Positions 54,431 to 64,000 of a DNA stretch of 64,000 nucleotides are shown here, piece after piece. A program made the position numbers and the translations under genes. The first letter of the stretch is position 1. Each line of letters begins with the position of its first letter. Origin of the DNA: Cephalopachus bancanus. Its lineage: Eukaryota > Chordata > Mammalia > Primates > Tarsiidae. Location: assembly GCA_027257055.1 (NCBI GenBank), contig JAPVLO010000044.1, positions 1,302,001 through 1,366,000 of the forward strand, read 5' to 3'. The notes below the pieces were generated by a model. The model saw only the letters and a program-made list of their open reading frames with translations, had not been told where the DNA came from and searched no databases.

Positions 54431-55994
54431 AGGGCCTGTTTGTTACTACAGCACTACCCTGTCCCTCTTGATGAATACTGGCTCCTATGCCTCGCCTCCT
54501 CCAAGGGAAATTGGGTTTAAACTCAGTAAACACTGACATTAGCAGACTCTGAATTTTAAGGTGCTAATTTAGCTCTTCCTTAAAAAAATATGGTATTCCA
54601 TTTGCCCTTGCCCAGGGAATTCTGGAAGGATACTGGAGAATCACAGCCATATTCTAAACAGGAGACAGATATACAGATGCCAGTTGCTCTGGTCACAAAT
54701 CCAAGTACTCTCTAAAAATGATAAACTGACATCCCAAATAGTAAGTGAGCAGTCTGAGAGTCATCTGCTAAAGGGCACTTAGTTTATAAATGGGTTAACA
54801 AGGATGTAGGTTCTCAGGAGAGTGTTAATGAAATAGTCATAGAAAGGATGTTCCAAATTATCTCACCTGACTGTGGTTGCCATGGAAACTCATTCCTCTT
54901 ATTTGTATTTCTCTTCTCTCTCCCAAATAACTAATAGTAATAATTTGACCCGTTATTAAAAAAGACAAAGAATGGACCATGTGAACCCAGGCAAGAAATG
55001 AAAAGTGAAAGTGAGAGAAGAGAGTGTTAAATAGAAAAATGAATGCATCACTGACACAGTTTCAATTAGCTGATAGGTTATTTCCTTCTCTGAGATATAT
55101 AAGTTTGGTAGTTTGGCACTGCAGAGAAAGTGCAGGAAAGTCTTATGATATAAGAAGAATGGTGTTATTTTCTTCAAGAGTAAGGCCTCGAATGACTCCT
55201 TCTCAGGAGAGAGTTATACATCCAAATAGATGTATAAATAGGCTTCTGCCTCCAAGCCATACACACATCCTTATCCATGACCACTCCCTCCCTGATTCCA
55301 CATCAACACACCCCTATCTAATTACATCTTTCTTGATGTCAGCATGTATGACTTGGATAGTAAGCTTCTAAACTAACAGGTCTTGGGTGTTTGAAGTCAT
55401 AGACTCCCTTGAGAATTTCACAAAATCAACCATCTCCTTAAAAAATGCACACAAGCACATTCATGCAGAATTTGTCAATCTCACAAGGTTTATGAAGTTC
55501 TTGAAATCCATTCAAGTTGAGAATCATTGTCTTATAGGAAAGAAAATTGTGCAGATATGCAATTGTTGGACCAAAGGGGGTTAAGGATCATTTTATTTTT
55601 GGCAAATTGCTTTCACCTTGTTTTGAGACTATTTTCCTACCTTAATAAACACAATTGGTTTTTGTGGGGGAGAGGTAATGAGTTCAAACTCTTAATGCAC
55701 TATGAGGAACATTAATCAGAGCAGTAATGGCAACATTGCAAAGGACAGCAGATGATGGAGGTGTACTCAGTTGGGCTGTAGATGAACTAGGCCTGGCAAA
55801 GATGACTTACAAGTGCTCTGGGGACTAAGCCCTCTTATTTGTCTCTCCCCTACTCCTTACAATGTATCTGCTCTTCCTTAAAGTAGATTGTAGAGACAAG
55901 CTTTGATTAATTGGGTTGCATCTTTTCATATCTTAGAACAATGGTAGAATGACATAAATGATGTGTAACAAAGTTTTAGTAAGGGGAAGGGAAA
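54431..55994. other. Unique sequence, nothing recognised
   Basis: The frame at 55024-55371 (115 codons) shows no domain, signal peptide or clear codon bias. Confidence 0.35.
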
Positions 55995-56240
55995 GAAACT
56001 AGCAGTTATTAAGACTCTGCATCACAGTAGGGATGCATAACATTTTATTTCAACCCCCACCTCAGCCTAAGAAATAGGTTGATTTTTCTCTATTTTATTG
56101 ATTAAGAAATTGGATTTTGAAAAGTGAAGTAATTCATTCCAACTCACTTGACTTCTATATGCAAGGAGTGGGCTTTGAATTGAGATAGTTCTAGGTTCCA
56201 TTCTTATGTGTCATTATACCACACTTCCTCTGGAAGACGA
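55995..56240 (-). mobile_element. MIR SINE, antisense
   Basis: 'cctaagaaataggttgattt', 'tattgattaagaaattggat' and 'gagtgggctttgaattgaga' fit reversed MIR. Confidence 0.6.
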
Positions 56241-56284
56241 GGTATTGGCATGGAAGGGTGCTTTCATGGGGCAAGGCAAGCTTC

Positions 56285-56485
56285 TTTTTTTTTTATTATA
56301 AAGATGGGGGGTACAATTCAGGGTTAGGTATACAAACGTTGATTATGCAGGTACCCTTGTGAATGAGGTATGCCCTCCCTCCCCTAGCAGTTTCCCTCAA
56401 CTGCCAGTCCCACCCCCCTCCCCTGATAGTTTCCCATTACTGTCAATCCCTTTCTTATAGTATTATAATTGTTCAAAGTACACTT
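56285..56485 (-). mobile_element. Short L1 3' UTR, second copy of the young lineage
   Basis: 'gggtacaattcagggttagg' through 'tcaatccctttcttatagta' parallels 8150-8300 plus 8594-8640 almost word for word, but without the Alu. It is truncated to the 3' UTR and starts from a T-run. Confidence 0.9.
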
Positions 56486-57597
56486 CTTTAGAGTCATTCT
56501 GGAAAGGGCTGCAGACACAAAGACAGAAAGTGAGTGGAAAGTCATTGTGTTAGGAATTCCTCTTAATGGTGTGTGCAGTGGTTAGAACTCCAGACTGGAA
56601 GCCCTACCAAAGGAGGCCCTTTGGCCTAGCACCACACGTGGCTAATAATTAGGATTCAAATATTGATTATGAGCATTTCTGTTTCATATAGAAGCTTCCA
56701 CTGCCAGAATTACCATATCAGGATGTACTGCAGTCTTGAGGCCAGAGATATGGGACAAAGTTGATCTTTGTCTCACTGAGTTGCACCAGCGGCAGTACCT
56801 GAGATCCACTGGTCATATGAATTAAACCCAAATGTTCTCCCCAGCTAGCTAGTTGTGACATCACCCACAACAGCTGAGAAGAAGATCCAAGATTTTCCGT
56901 ATTTTCAAGAGCTGCAGCTTAATTTACTTAACGTGTATTTTTAAAACAATTTCCCCTTATTATAAAAGTTATATTTGTTCAATTTTTAAACTAGCTTCCA
57001 ACAGATGAAATTGAGTATTTTACATAAGGTAGTCATATTTATGGTTTCTGTCTAAAACAGAATTCTAGAACCATTCAACCAGCGTTCCCTACACACATGG
57101 GACCAGAAGCTAACAATGGTCATTCCACTGAACTAGAGCATGAATGCTTCAGTTTTCCACAGTCTTCTTCACTCTCTACTGCCTCTTAAATTCAGTCCAC
57201 ACCTCTCATTTACATTGACTATTGGAAATGAGAAGAATTTGAATCCACAATTCTTGGCTCTCAGTCTTACCTTTTAAAAAAGGAAAACAAACATTTCAAA
57301 TTACTTCATCAGAAAGAAGGGACATTTGTAAAGTTCAGTTATACACAGAAAAAAAAACAGTTATTTGATATGTTTCTATCACTTACTTTCTTTCTGGTTT
57401 AACCCAGAAGGAAGGAATGAACAGCTACATTATAAAGGCTGCTCTTAACACTCATAAAGTCAAGCATAAGCAATTATATTTCACTTTACAAAATATGCCC
57501 AAATAAATTGTGATTGAATAACTAAAATATTTATAAAGGCATAGAGGAAAGCCCCCCCCCAAAAAAATAGACCTACATTACACTTTTGTCTTGCAGG
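56486..57597. other. Unique sequence, nothing recognised
   Basis: No repeat assigned. A C-run followed by an A-run lies near 57551-57567. Confidence 0.3.
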
Positions 57598-57847
57598 ATG
57601 GCAAGAAGTTTCTGTTTTATGCAATTCTGTAGCATCTGAGTTTATTACAAAGAACGTCAGCAATTCCTTAAAAGTTATGAGAAAAGTTGAAAAGACTTCC
57701 TGTTAAAAATGGCAGTAGAAAAATATCTAGACCAGCTGTCATCTCTGAAATCAACCAAGAACAAGAAGAAGAAGAAAAAACAGAGAAAGAATCTCCACTT
57801 CTATGAGACTGCTACTCCAGAGAGGATCCCTAGGTACCTGGAAGAGG
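57598..57847 (+). other. Exon-like block with a small lysine/glutamate-rich frame
   Basis: An AG acceptor with a pyrimidine-rich lead ('cacttttgtcttgcag') precedes 57598. A consensus-like donor ('gaatgag|gtgggt') is near 57864. From an ATG at 57710 a frame of about 50 codons begins MAVEKYLDQLSSL, has a K-rich middle and ends in a run of seven Glu and a TGA; reading continues without stops beyond the TGA. A second frame is also open over much of the block. The purine-rich (AAG/GAG)n content makes long open frames likely by chance, and I recognise no protein. Confidence 0.2.
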
Positions 57848-57941
57848 AGGAGGAGGAAGAATGAGGTGGGTACCAGAAGAGAAGCCAATCCTCTGCAAAC
57901 CTGGAATGGAAGAAAGAGAACCCAGGCTTTGTCAAAGTAGG

Positions 57942-57956
57942 GAACACACAGACACA

Positions 57957-57997
<41 letters not shown>
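57942..57997. repeat. (CA)n microsatellite
   Basis: About 25 CA units with an early GACA variation. Confidence 0.97.
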
Positions 57998-58001
<4 letters not shown>

Positions 58002-58095
58002 ATTTGTTTAATAGAGAATATATTAGAAGCAAAACAAATATATTAAGATGATAAAGTTGCCATCTCTAAATAGTAACATTTTTATTTTGCTTTCA

Positions 58096-58125
58096 TTTAG
58101 AGATTTTATTTATTTATTTATTAGC
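58096..58125. repeat. (TTTA)n microsatellite
   Basis: Five TTTA units. Confidence 0.85.
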
Positions 58126-58129
58126 AAAA

Positions 58130-59290
58130 TGGTGTCATACCACATATGCTGCCTTTAAACGTTTTTTCATTTGGCAAAATATTACAATTGTTAAGAAACA
58201 ATATTTCCTATAGTTACATCTTAAATAATTGCTCAGACTTCTGTTCTTGTATATGCAGAGTGGTTTTTTTTACTGTGTTAAATATCAAAAATAGTTCACA
58301 TCTTGATAGTTAGATCTTATTTATATTCATAGTTATTTCCTTAGCAAAAACTTCTAGAAGTGGCATGCTGGACTAACAATCATGCCCATATTAAAGCTAT
58401 TTTCTGTAAAGAGCTGAATTCATTTATATTCTAGTCAGCAGTGTGTGAGAATTCCCATTCTCACACATCCTCACTATCACTGACTATTAAAAATGTTTAA
58501 ATGATTTTGGGGTGGGTAAATTATTTGTCATTTAATTTTTTTTCTTTTGTGAACTAATGGTGCTCATCTTTTTCTTATTGAATCGTTAAAACAATTAACA
58601 TACTGAGTATATTAACCCTTTGTTCATTAAACACATCTATATTTAAATATGTTATCCACTTTGTTCTTTCTTCTTAGTCATAATTTTTGGTAAGTTTTGA
58701 TGTGCAGACATTTGTAGTATTAATGTAAAAAACTTTAATAGTTTATTTTATTATTATTGCCTTAAGATTCATGCTTCTCTAGTTCAATATTGTATAAATA
58801 TCCACCTCCATATTCTTAGAGAATAATTGTTTCCTTTTTTAAGCTTATAAATATATTGCATCTAAAATTTATTCTTTTACTTGTATGACTCAAAGACTAC
58901 ATTTCCTCTGTTCTCCTAAGTATATAGTCAGTTTACAATACCAAAATTATTTAATAATATATTACATCTTTCTCTGATTTTAAATGTCACTTTTATCATA
59001 CACTGACTTCTTATATTTACTTGGGAATATTTCTGGGATTTCTATTCTGTTTCATTGATCCTATACTGACACTATACTGCTTTAAATGTAACTTTACAAA
59101 ATATTTTAATTGGTGATAAGAGAAATTCTCTCTTAGTACTCTTCTTTCCCAAACATTCTTGTTTATTCTTATTCATCTATCCTTCCTCATAAATGTTAGG
59201 ATTCTTTTACAAAGTGAAAAAAATCATGAAAAATCTAGATTCATTAATAATCTAATTTGGAGAGGGTGTAATTATCAGTGTAATTAAGTG
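58130..59290 (-). mobile_element. Old L1 ORF2 remnant, antisense
   Basis: 'acttctagaagtggcatgct', 'attctagtcagcagtgtgtg', 'ttatccactttgttctttct' and 'ttctattctgtttcattgat' are reversed ORF2 words of an ancient L1. It is very decayed and its boundaries are uncertain. Confidence 0.65.
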
Positions 59291-60313
59291 ATCTTTTTTG
59301 TGGCTCTGAAAAAAGGGTCGTGTTTTTCTTCAAAAATCATATATGTTGGACAGATGTTTCTAAAATATAGAAAAGAAATATTCTTCTCTTGAATACTCTT
59401 CAATGTCAGATAAATTGTGAATATAAATTGTAGTAGTTTTAGATTTCTCTTTTTTTCACAAGTTTTCTTGTAGCAAGTCATGCAGAAGAAGTGGCAGATA
59501 CCCACTGGAAAGACTAGTAAGAGAACATGAAGTTTTATTTAGAAAAGAAAAATTTTAACTCATAAAAAGGCCTGGAAAGAGATCCCATTGTAGCCGACAA
59601 CTACCTGGACAATACTTTGTTCTTAGGATGTGGTCGTCTGGCCCTCCTCCTTTCTTCTTGCTATGCTCCAAAGAGCAAATGTTTGGTATTTAGAAGTCTT
59701 TTTTTCTTTTGACTTGAAAAGATGTACATCAATGATTTTACCATCGCTTTGAAAACTAATCTTCTAAGGCTAGAGAAGAAATAGTTCTAAAAAAAAAAAA
59801 AACAAATTAAATTGTACTTTTTTTTAGATTTTATTATTTTGGCTGTTACTGAAGAATGGTGAGAAAGTTTTATAGATTCGTGGAAAAGAGATGTAGCATT
59901 TCTTCCACAAACTATCAAAAGTAGTTAATCTATTTAAATCGTAACATGATACTTTCATAATTGTGTGGATGTGTGTAGAGGGGTGGGGGCACAGTAGTTC
60001 TGAATTAATAAAACCAGTGGGAAACCTTCTAAGGTATAGATAAAGATATGTCACATGTTAACAAAAATATATCACACATGATATCATTACATCCTGTAGT
60101 CAAAATATGTTATTAAAAATCACAATAATACCATTGAGAATAAAATGATTGAGAGCACAACCTTCAGTTTTAACATTCACGTTTTCACTGTTATTTTAGA
60201 ATAGATTCAATTAAAATGCAAACTTACTCAGCCAAGGGTGCTGGGTTAGCATTAAACCAAATGCTAAAAGTTCTTAAGTTGCATTTTATTTGTCCAGTTT
60301 AAGAAAATTCAGA
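59291..60313. other. Unique AT-rich sequence
   Basis: No repeat or gene signature. Confidence 0.3.
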
Positions 60314-60639
60314 GCCGGGCTCAGTGGCTCAGCCTGTAATCCCGTGCCTTGGGAGGCTGAGGTGAGTGGATTGCCTGAGCCCGCGGGTTCGAGACCCGCC
60401 TGGGCAATTTGGTGAGACCTCATCTCTACAATAAATAAAAAATTAGCTGGGCATGGTAGAGCGTGCCTGTAATTCCAGCTACTTGGAAGGCTGAGGCAGA
60501 AGAATCTCCGGAGCCCAGTAGGTCAAGGCTGCGGTGGCCAGGAGTGGCCACTGAACTCCAGTCTGGGCGACAGAGTGAGACTCCACTGCACTCCAGTCTG
60601 GGCAACAGAGTGAGACTCCGACTCAAAAAAAAAAAAAAA
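60314..60639 (+). mobile_element. Full-length young Alu with a duplicated right-arm end
   Basis: A sense copy from 'gccgggctcagtggctcagc' to poly-A. It carries a perfect T-arm-like hairpin (GCGGG 60383-60387, loop TTCGAGA, CCCGC 60395-60399) and the right-arm stem GTGGCC-aggagt-GGCCAC. The segment 'actccagtctgggc...acagagtgagactcc' occurs twice in tandem, making it about 35 bases longer than its relatives. Flanks share only a short 'tcaga'. Confidence 0.93.
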
Positions 60640-62249
60640 TCAGAAATGTAAGAGAAGGTTGAAGTCTTGATCATACCAAAATAATGCAAGTCTGACTCAT
60701 TTTTTAAATATCACTTTTTATATATCAACATGAGGACAGATGCCCTCTTGATTCTCCCTTGGGATGACCAGCCTTTCTGTTCCTTCTCTCTCTCTGAGTG
60801 AGGGTGGATGTCTGACTATATGAAATGTACATGAACAAATGTCAGGCATGTACATCGAATGATTCTTTTTTCAGTCTAATAATGATGTCTCATACAGCAT
60901 TTACAGGATCATCTTCTGTTTACTTAAATCTTGAAATGACCTAGCAACAAAGGGATTATGTTTAAAACATTTTGGCAACCATTTCGATGCATTTGCAACC
61001 AAAGTAACAAACTGAACTGATTAGATTTCCCCACTAAAAGACGGTTGTGTTAGCATAGCAGACTTCCTAGAATGTGCCCATATTTGAAAGAAACAATTTT
61101 CTACAAGGTCCCTACATCAGATTTTTAAAAATATATATAGAGAGAAGAAAAGGACCCCGCTGTAATTTTTCTCTTGTGTTTACAGGTACCACTGGTTCTG
61201 AAAGTGGAACAGATATGCAAATAGGAAACACTATCACTGAATTTGTTTCAGACGTTCGTTCATTCTCTGTTTATAGAACTACAGTATTCATTTGTTGTAC
61301 CTGGTGGCTATTAACTGCTCTAATTGTGCTGTAGAGTCGTTAACAAGTTTGTTGAAGTTGCACATAATTTTAAAGGAGTTAATTGAATACTAATCCAATG
61401 CATAGCACAAAAATTATTTGAACCATTCCAAGGAAAGCCGAAAATCCCACCAGCTGCCTTGGTCCTAGTAAATCCCTACCCCTGTGAAACTGAGAAAATG
61501 AATATTCAATATTTTTTCCATTTGAGTCTCTTGACATTCTATTGATTCACTTTATTTTCCCAACAATTTTCTGACAGGTTTCCCAATGTGGATTCTGCAA
61601 ATTCTTTGATATTCATCTTGTGATTGCCTTTGAAAATGAGCGCCGTGGCCAACTTTGGGCTGGGGCTTAGAACTCAGGAGCTCCAAGCCCCTCATATCCT
61701 GAAGCCAGCATATTTGTAGAATCTAACTGTATTACCATGCAGTCCTCATATCTGGGGCAGAGTCAAACATCAGGAGGGGAAGAAATACAAGAGTGCATGA
61801 AATCTAAAATATGTTTGTGAACCAGGTTACCACTTTGGGAGAGTTGGGGAGCAAAGAGAAATGGAGACTGACTGATAGAGGAAAGTGAAAAAAAAATGTG
61901 AATCACTTAGAGGTTAAAAAAAAAGAAGTAGGAAGTAAAATCGAATAAACATAACAGGAGAATAGCACCTATCTCAACAACTTTTATAGAAGGAATTGTA
62001 CACTGGATGTGGGAGAAGTGGCATGACCCATATAAGGAGAAAGAAAGTATGAGAACAGGTGAGCCTCCTGTCATTGCAGGATCTTAAAGCCAATTAGTCA
62101 ATGCAATGTCATCATTCTAGGGGGTGCCATTAGCACACAGCTAGGTGACCCAGGCTCTTTCTTTCCATTTAAATGGTATCCTTCATTAGAAGAGAGGCCT
62201 TGCTTCTGCAAAATTTAAATGTTGACTAGTGCCCTTTAGAGCAATGAAT
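60640..62249. other. 1.6 kb of largely unique sequence
   Basis: A good acceptor-like 'tttctcttgtgtttacag' precedes 61186 and opens a frame to 61334, but there is no matching donor. No repeat is recognised. Confidence 0.3.
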
Positions 62250-62450
62250 GGGTTGTGCAGATCCTTTCCCCTGACAGCTCCACAATTAGCGGTATGGTCT
62301 TCTCCATCAAATTCTGTATAATCATTTTGTTACAGGAGTTTAAGCTCCATCATTTACTCATGTCTGCATTTCCTGGCACCGAGCTCCAAGCAATGCTTAT
62401 AATGTACTCTCGACCATATTTGTAAAATGAATGAATGGATGAACAAGTGA
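62250..62450 (+). mobile_element. L2 LINE 3' end
   Basis: 'gcatttcctggcaccgagct', 'gcaatgcttataatgtactc' and 'tttgtaaaatgaatgaatgg' follow the L2 end in sense. Confidence 0.6.
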
Positions 62451-63224
62451 AGGATCTATAATGTAGAAAATGTCAGTTTGGACTGTTGTGCAAACAAGAC
62501 TCAGTTTCTTTTGGATTAGGAGTAGCTTTGTTAAGCAACTGCCTAGTTCTCTTTGTATAATTGGCCTTATTGACCTTAAAGACTGACCCGAAAATATGCT
62601 CAGTAGATACATACATAAATACATAGACACATAGATGATACATACATACATACACTAATAGACAGACAGATATACATTCTTTGACACTCCCTGTTAAACC
62701 CAAGATATTTTAAAATGATGTATTCAGAATTGTACATTGAAGGTAAGATATTCTGTTCCACTCCTCCACTAACCATTTTGGAAGCTGAGATCTCAGACTT
62801 CTCCACAGTTTAGGTCCCTGGTTAAATGAACAGGCCTATTCAATCAAAAAAATATCAAGCTGGCTGTGTTGACTGCTTGAGTATCGACTTGGACAAACTA
62901 GCTGTGAGTTTAAACATAACTTCAATGGCTTTCCTTTCTGCTGAATGTACCTAAGCAACACATGGCATATTTAGAGTGTGATGCGATGGTGTTCATACAC
63001 ATTTCATTTTTATTATTTTGCTTGAAAAAAAAGCTTAGGTAATGTAATTTGAAGGAAAATATTCCTAATTTGTTTCTATAAGGTAGAGGTGGAGTTTTAC
63101 AGGATAAAAATTAAACATTTCAAAGGCATATATTGCTTTAGGTTATGTATAACAACTTTTAACTTATGTGCCATCCTTCTTGGACACAGTAGCCCTTTAT
63201 TTAATATTTGTAAATTAATGCCTC
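62451..63224. other. Unique sequence with an (ATAC)n-like tract
   Basis: Nothing else recognised. Confidence 0.3.
62603..62672. repeat. Imperfect (ACAT)n/(AGAC)n tract
   Basis: ATACATACATAA and GACAGACAGATA blocks with interruptions. Confidence 0.9.
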
Positions 63225-63335
63225 TCCTTCCCTAATACCAACTATGGGTTACAGGAGGACAGGTACTAAGTCTTCTTCATTCACCCACAACTCTTTGCAC
63301 ACAATAGCTGATCAACAAGGGATTATTACGTGCAA
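63225..63335 (+). mobile_element. L2 LINE 3' fragment
   Basis: 'gttacaggaggacaggtact', 'cacaactctttgcacacaat' and 'gctgatcaacaagggattat'. Confidence 0.55.
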
Positions 63336-63364
63336 CAATTGCTGCTGGCATTTATTCACTATTT

Positions 63365-63600
63365 AAACTAACAAGGATCAGCAAACTACAACCCAAGGGC
63401 CAAATCTGGCCCACTACCTGTCCTTGTAAATAAAGTTTTATTGGAACATAGCCACGTTCATTTGTTTACATATTGTCTGTAGCTGACTCCAAACTAAAAT
63501 GGCAGTTAAGTAGCTGTGACAGAAACCACATGGTGCACAAAGCCTTAATTATTTTTTATCTGGTGCTTTCCAGAAAAGTTTGCTGACTTCTCCTTTAAGA
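63365..63600 (-). mobile_element. MER1-like hAT-Charlie element
   Basis: 'ggatcagcaaactacaaccc', 'aaatctggcccactacctgt', 'taaagttttattggaacata' and 'aagtttgctgacttctcctt' match a hAT-Charlie non-autonomous element in reverse. 'cagcaaact' and 'agtttgctg' are its terminal inverted repeats. Confidence 0.8.
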
Positions 63601-63644
63601 CATGCTAGGCATTTTGCGGACTCGTGGGGGATCATTCCTTTCCA

Positions 63645-63800
63645 TTTTCACTGCAATCCTAAGTGATATGTACTGTTATTATCCCCATTTTATGGATAAG
63701 GAACAGACAGGAGAAGGCACAGCGCAGTGGAGCAGGAAGCAGCCCCGAGTTAGATGTGATGTCAGAGCCCACACACTCCACCACTGCCCTGCCTGCCTCC
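63645..63800 (-). mobile_element. MIR SINE, antisense
   Basis: 'tgttattatccccattttat' and 'ggataaggaacagacaggag' are reversed MIR core. The 71-codon frame over it is incidental. Confidence 0.7.
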
Positions 63801-64000
63801 GCTACCTTTGTCTTTAGTGTTAGGAAGTGCTAGGTTAATCACTGGTGATGGATGGCAGGGTGATTCTTTCCCATCCTCTCAAACTCAACATGAACAGCGC
63901 CAGTTATCTGGTGGGGGAGGGGTAGCTGGGAGGGGTGACTGCCAGAAAGCAGCGTCTCTGGAAGGACCAGAAGAGGGAAGGAACCTGTCTACCTTCCCAG
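63801..64000. other. Unique sequence to the window edge
   Basis: G-rich ('ggtgggggaggggtagctgg') but unassigned. Confidence 0.3.

Noticed and set aside
56560..56640. tRNA-like stretch 'gcagtggttagaactccaga'
   Set aside because: It resembles the tRNA-derived head of MIR SINEs and cannot form a full cloverleaf. No box A/box B spacing for a real tRNA gene.
61165..61334. Exon-like sequence after 'ctcttgtgtttacag'
   Set aside because: A good acceptor but no donor in range and no recognisable protein. Single splice-like motifs are common by chance.

Overview
The window is nuclear DNA of a primate, probably a strepsirrhine (lemur, loris or galago group). It holds full-length dimeric 7SL-derived Alu elements, a mammalian L1, and a mammal-wide background of MIR, L2, hAT-Charlie, Tigger and MaLR repeats. 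The youngest Alus differ from human Alu in consistent ways: a GCCGGGCTCGGTGGCTCAGCC start, a CGGGTTCGAGACCCG box B region and a shortened right arm. The young L1 3' end also differs from the human one. The strepsirrhine placement is inference; the repeats being primate is well supported.

I find no protein-coding gene, tRNA, rRNA or other functional RNA gene. The longest open frame is 150 codons and none resembles a known protein outside L1 fragments. Frames containing Alu, simple-repeat or L1 sequence are explained by those repeats. The window is best read as intergenic or deep intronic DNA. Family names for old repeats come from recognising consensus features by eye, so their edges are approximate (usually within 10-40 bases). 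Edges of the young elements come from target-site duplications and are exact or nearly so.

Layout. 1-7 kb: unique sequence with MIR/L2 remnants, two young Alus and a locally duplicated stretch around (CT)n and (CA)n. 7-10.7 kb: a solo betaretrovirus-like LTR, a young 5'-truncated L1 with a perfect 19-base target-site duplication and a younger Alu inside it, an AT-rich tract and Tigger-type DNA transposons. 11-26 kb: an old L1, several MIR/L2 copies, two more young Alus, a short L1 tail, and a stretch at 15.1-16.5 kb without recognisable repeats. 26.8-30.5 kb: a nearly complete MaLR provirus (LTR, internal region, LTR) invaded by three later elements. 31-42 kb: mostly unique sequence with scattered LTRs, MER20-like, MIR and L2 copies. 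42-56 kb: MLT1-type LTRs, MER5A-like and mariner-like DNA transposons, a 100-base (CA)n, Alus and MIRs. 56-64 kb: a second young L1 3' end that shows the empty site of the 8.3 kb Alu, an exon-like small frame, an old L1, an Alu and terminal L2/MIR copies.

No genes work together here. The interest lies in the lineage-specific Alu structure, the unnamed LTRs, the nesting order, and a few repeat-free blocks that might be conserved regulatory DNA.
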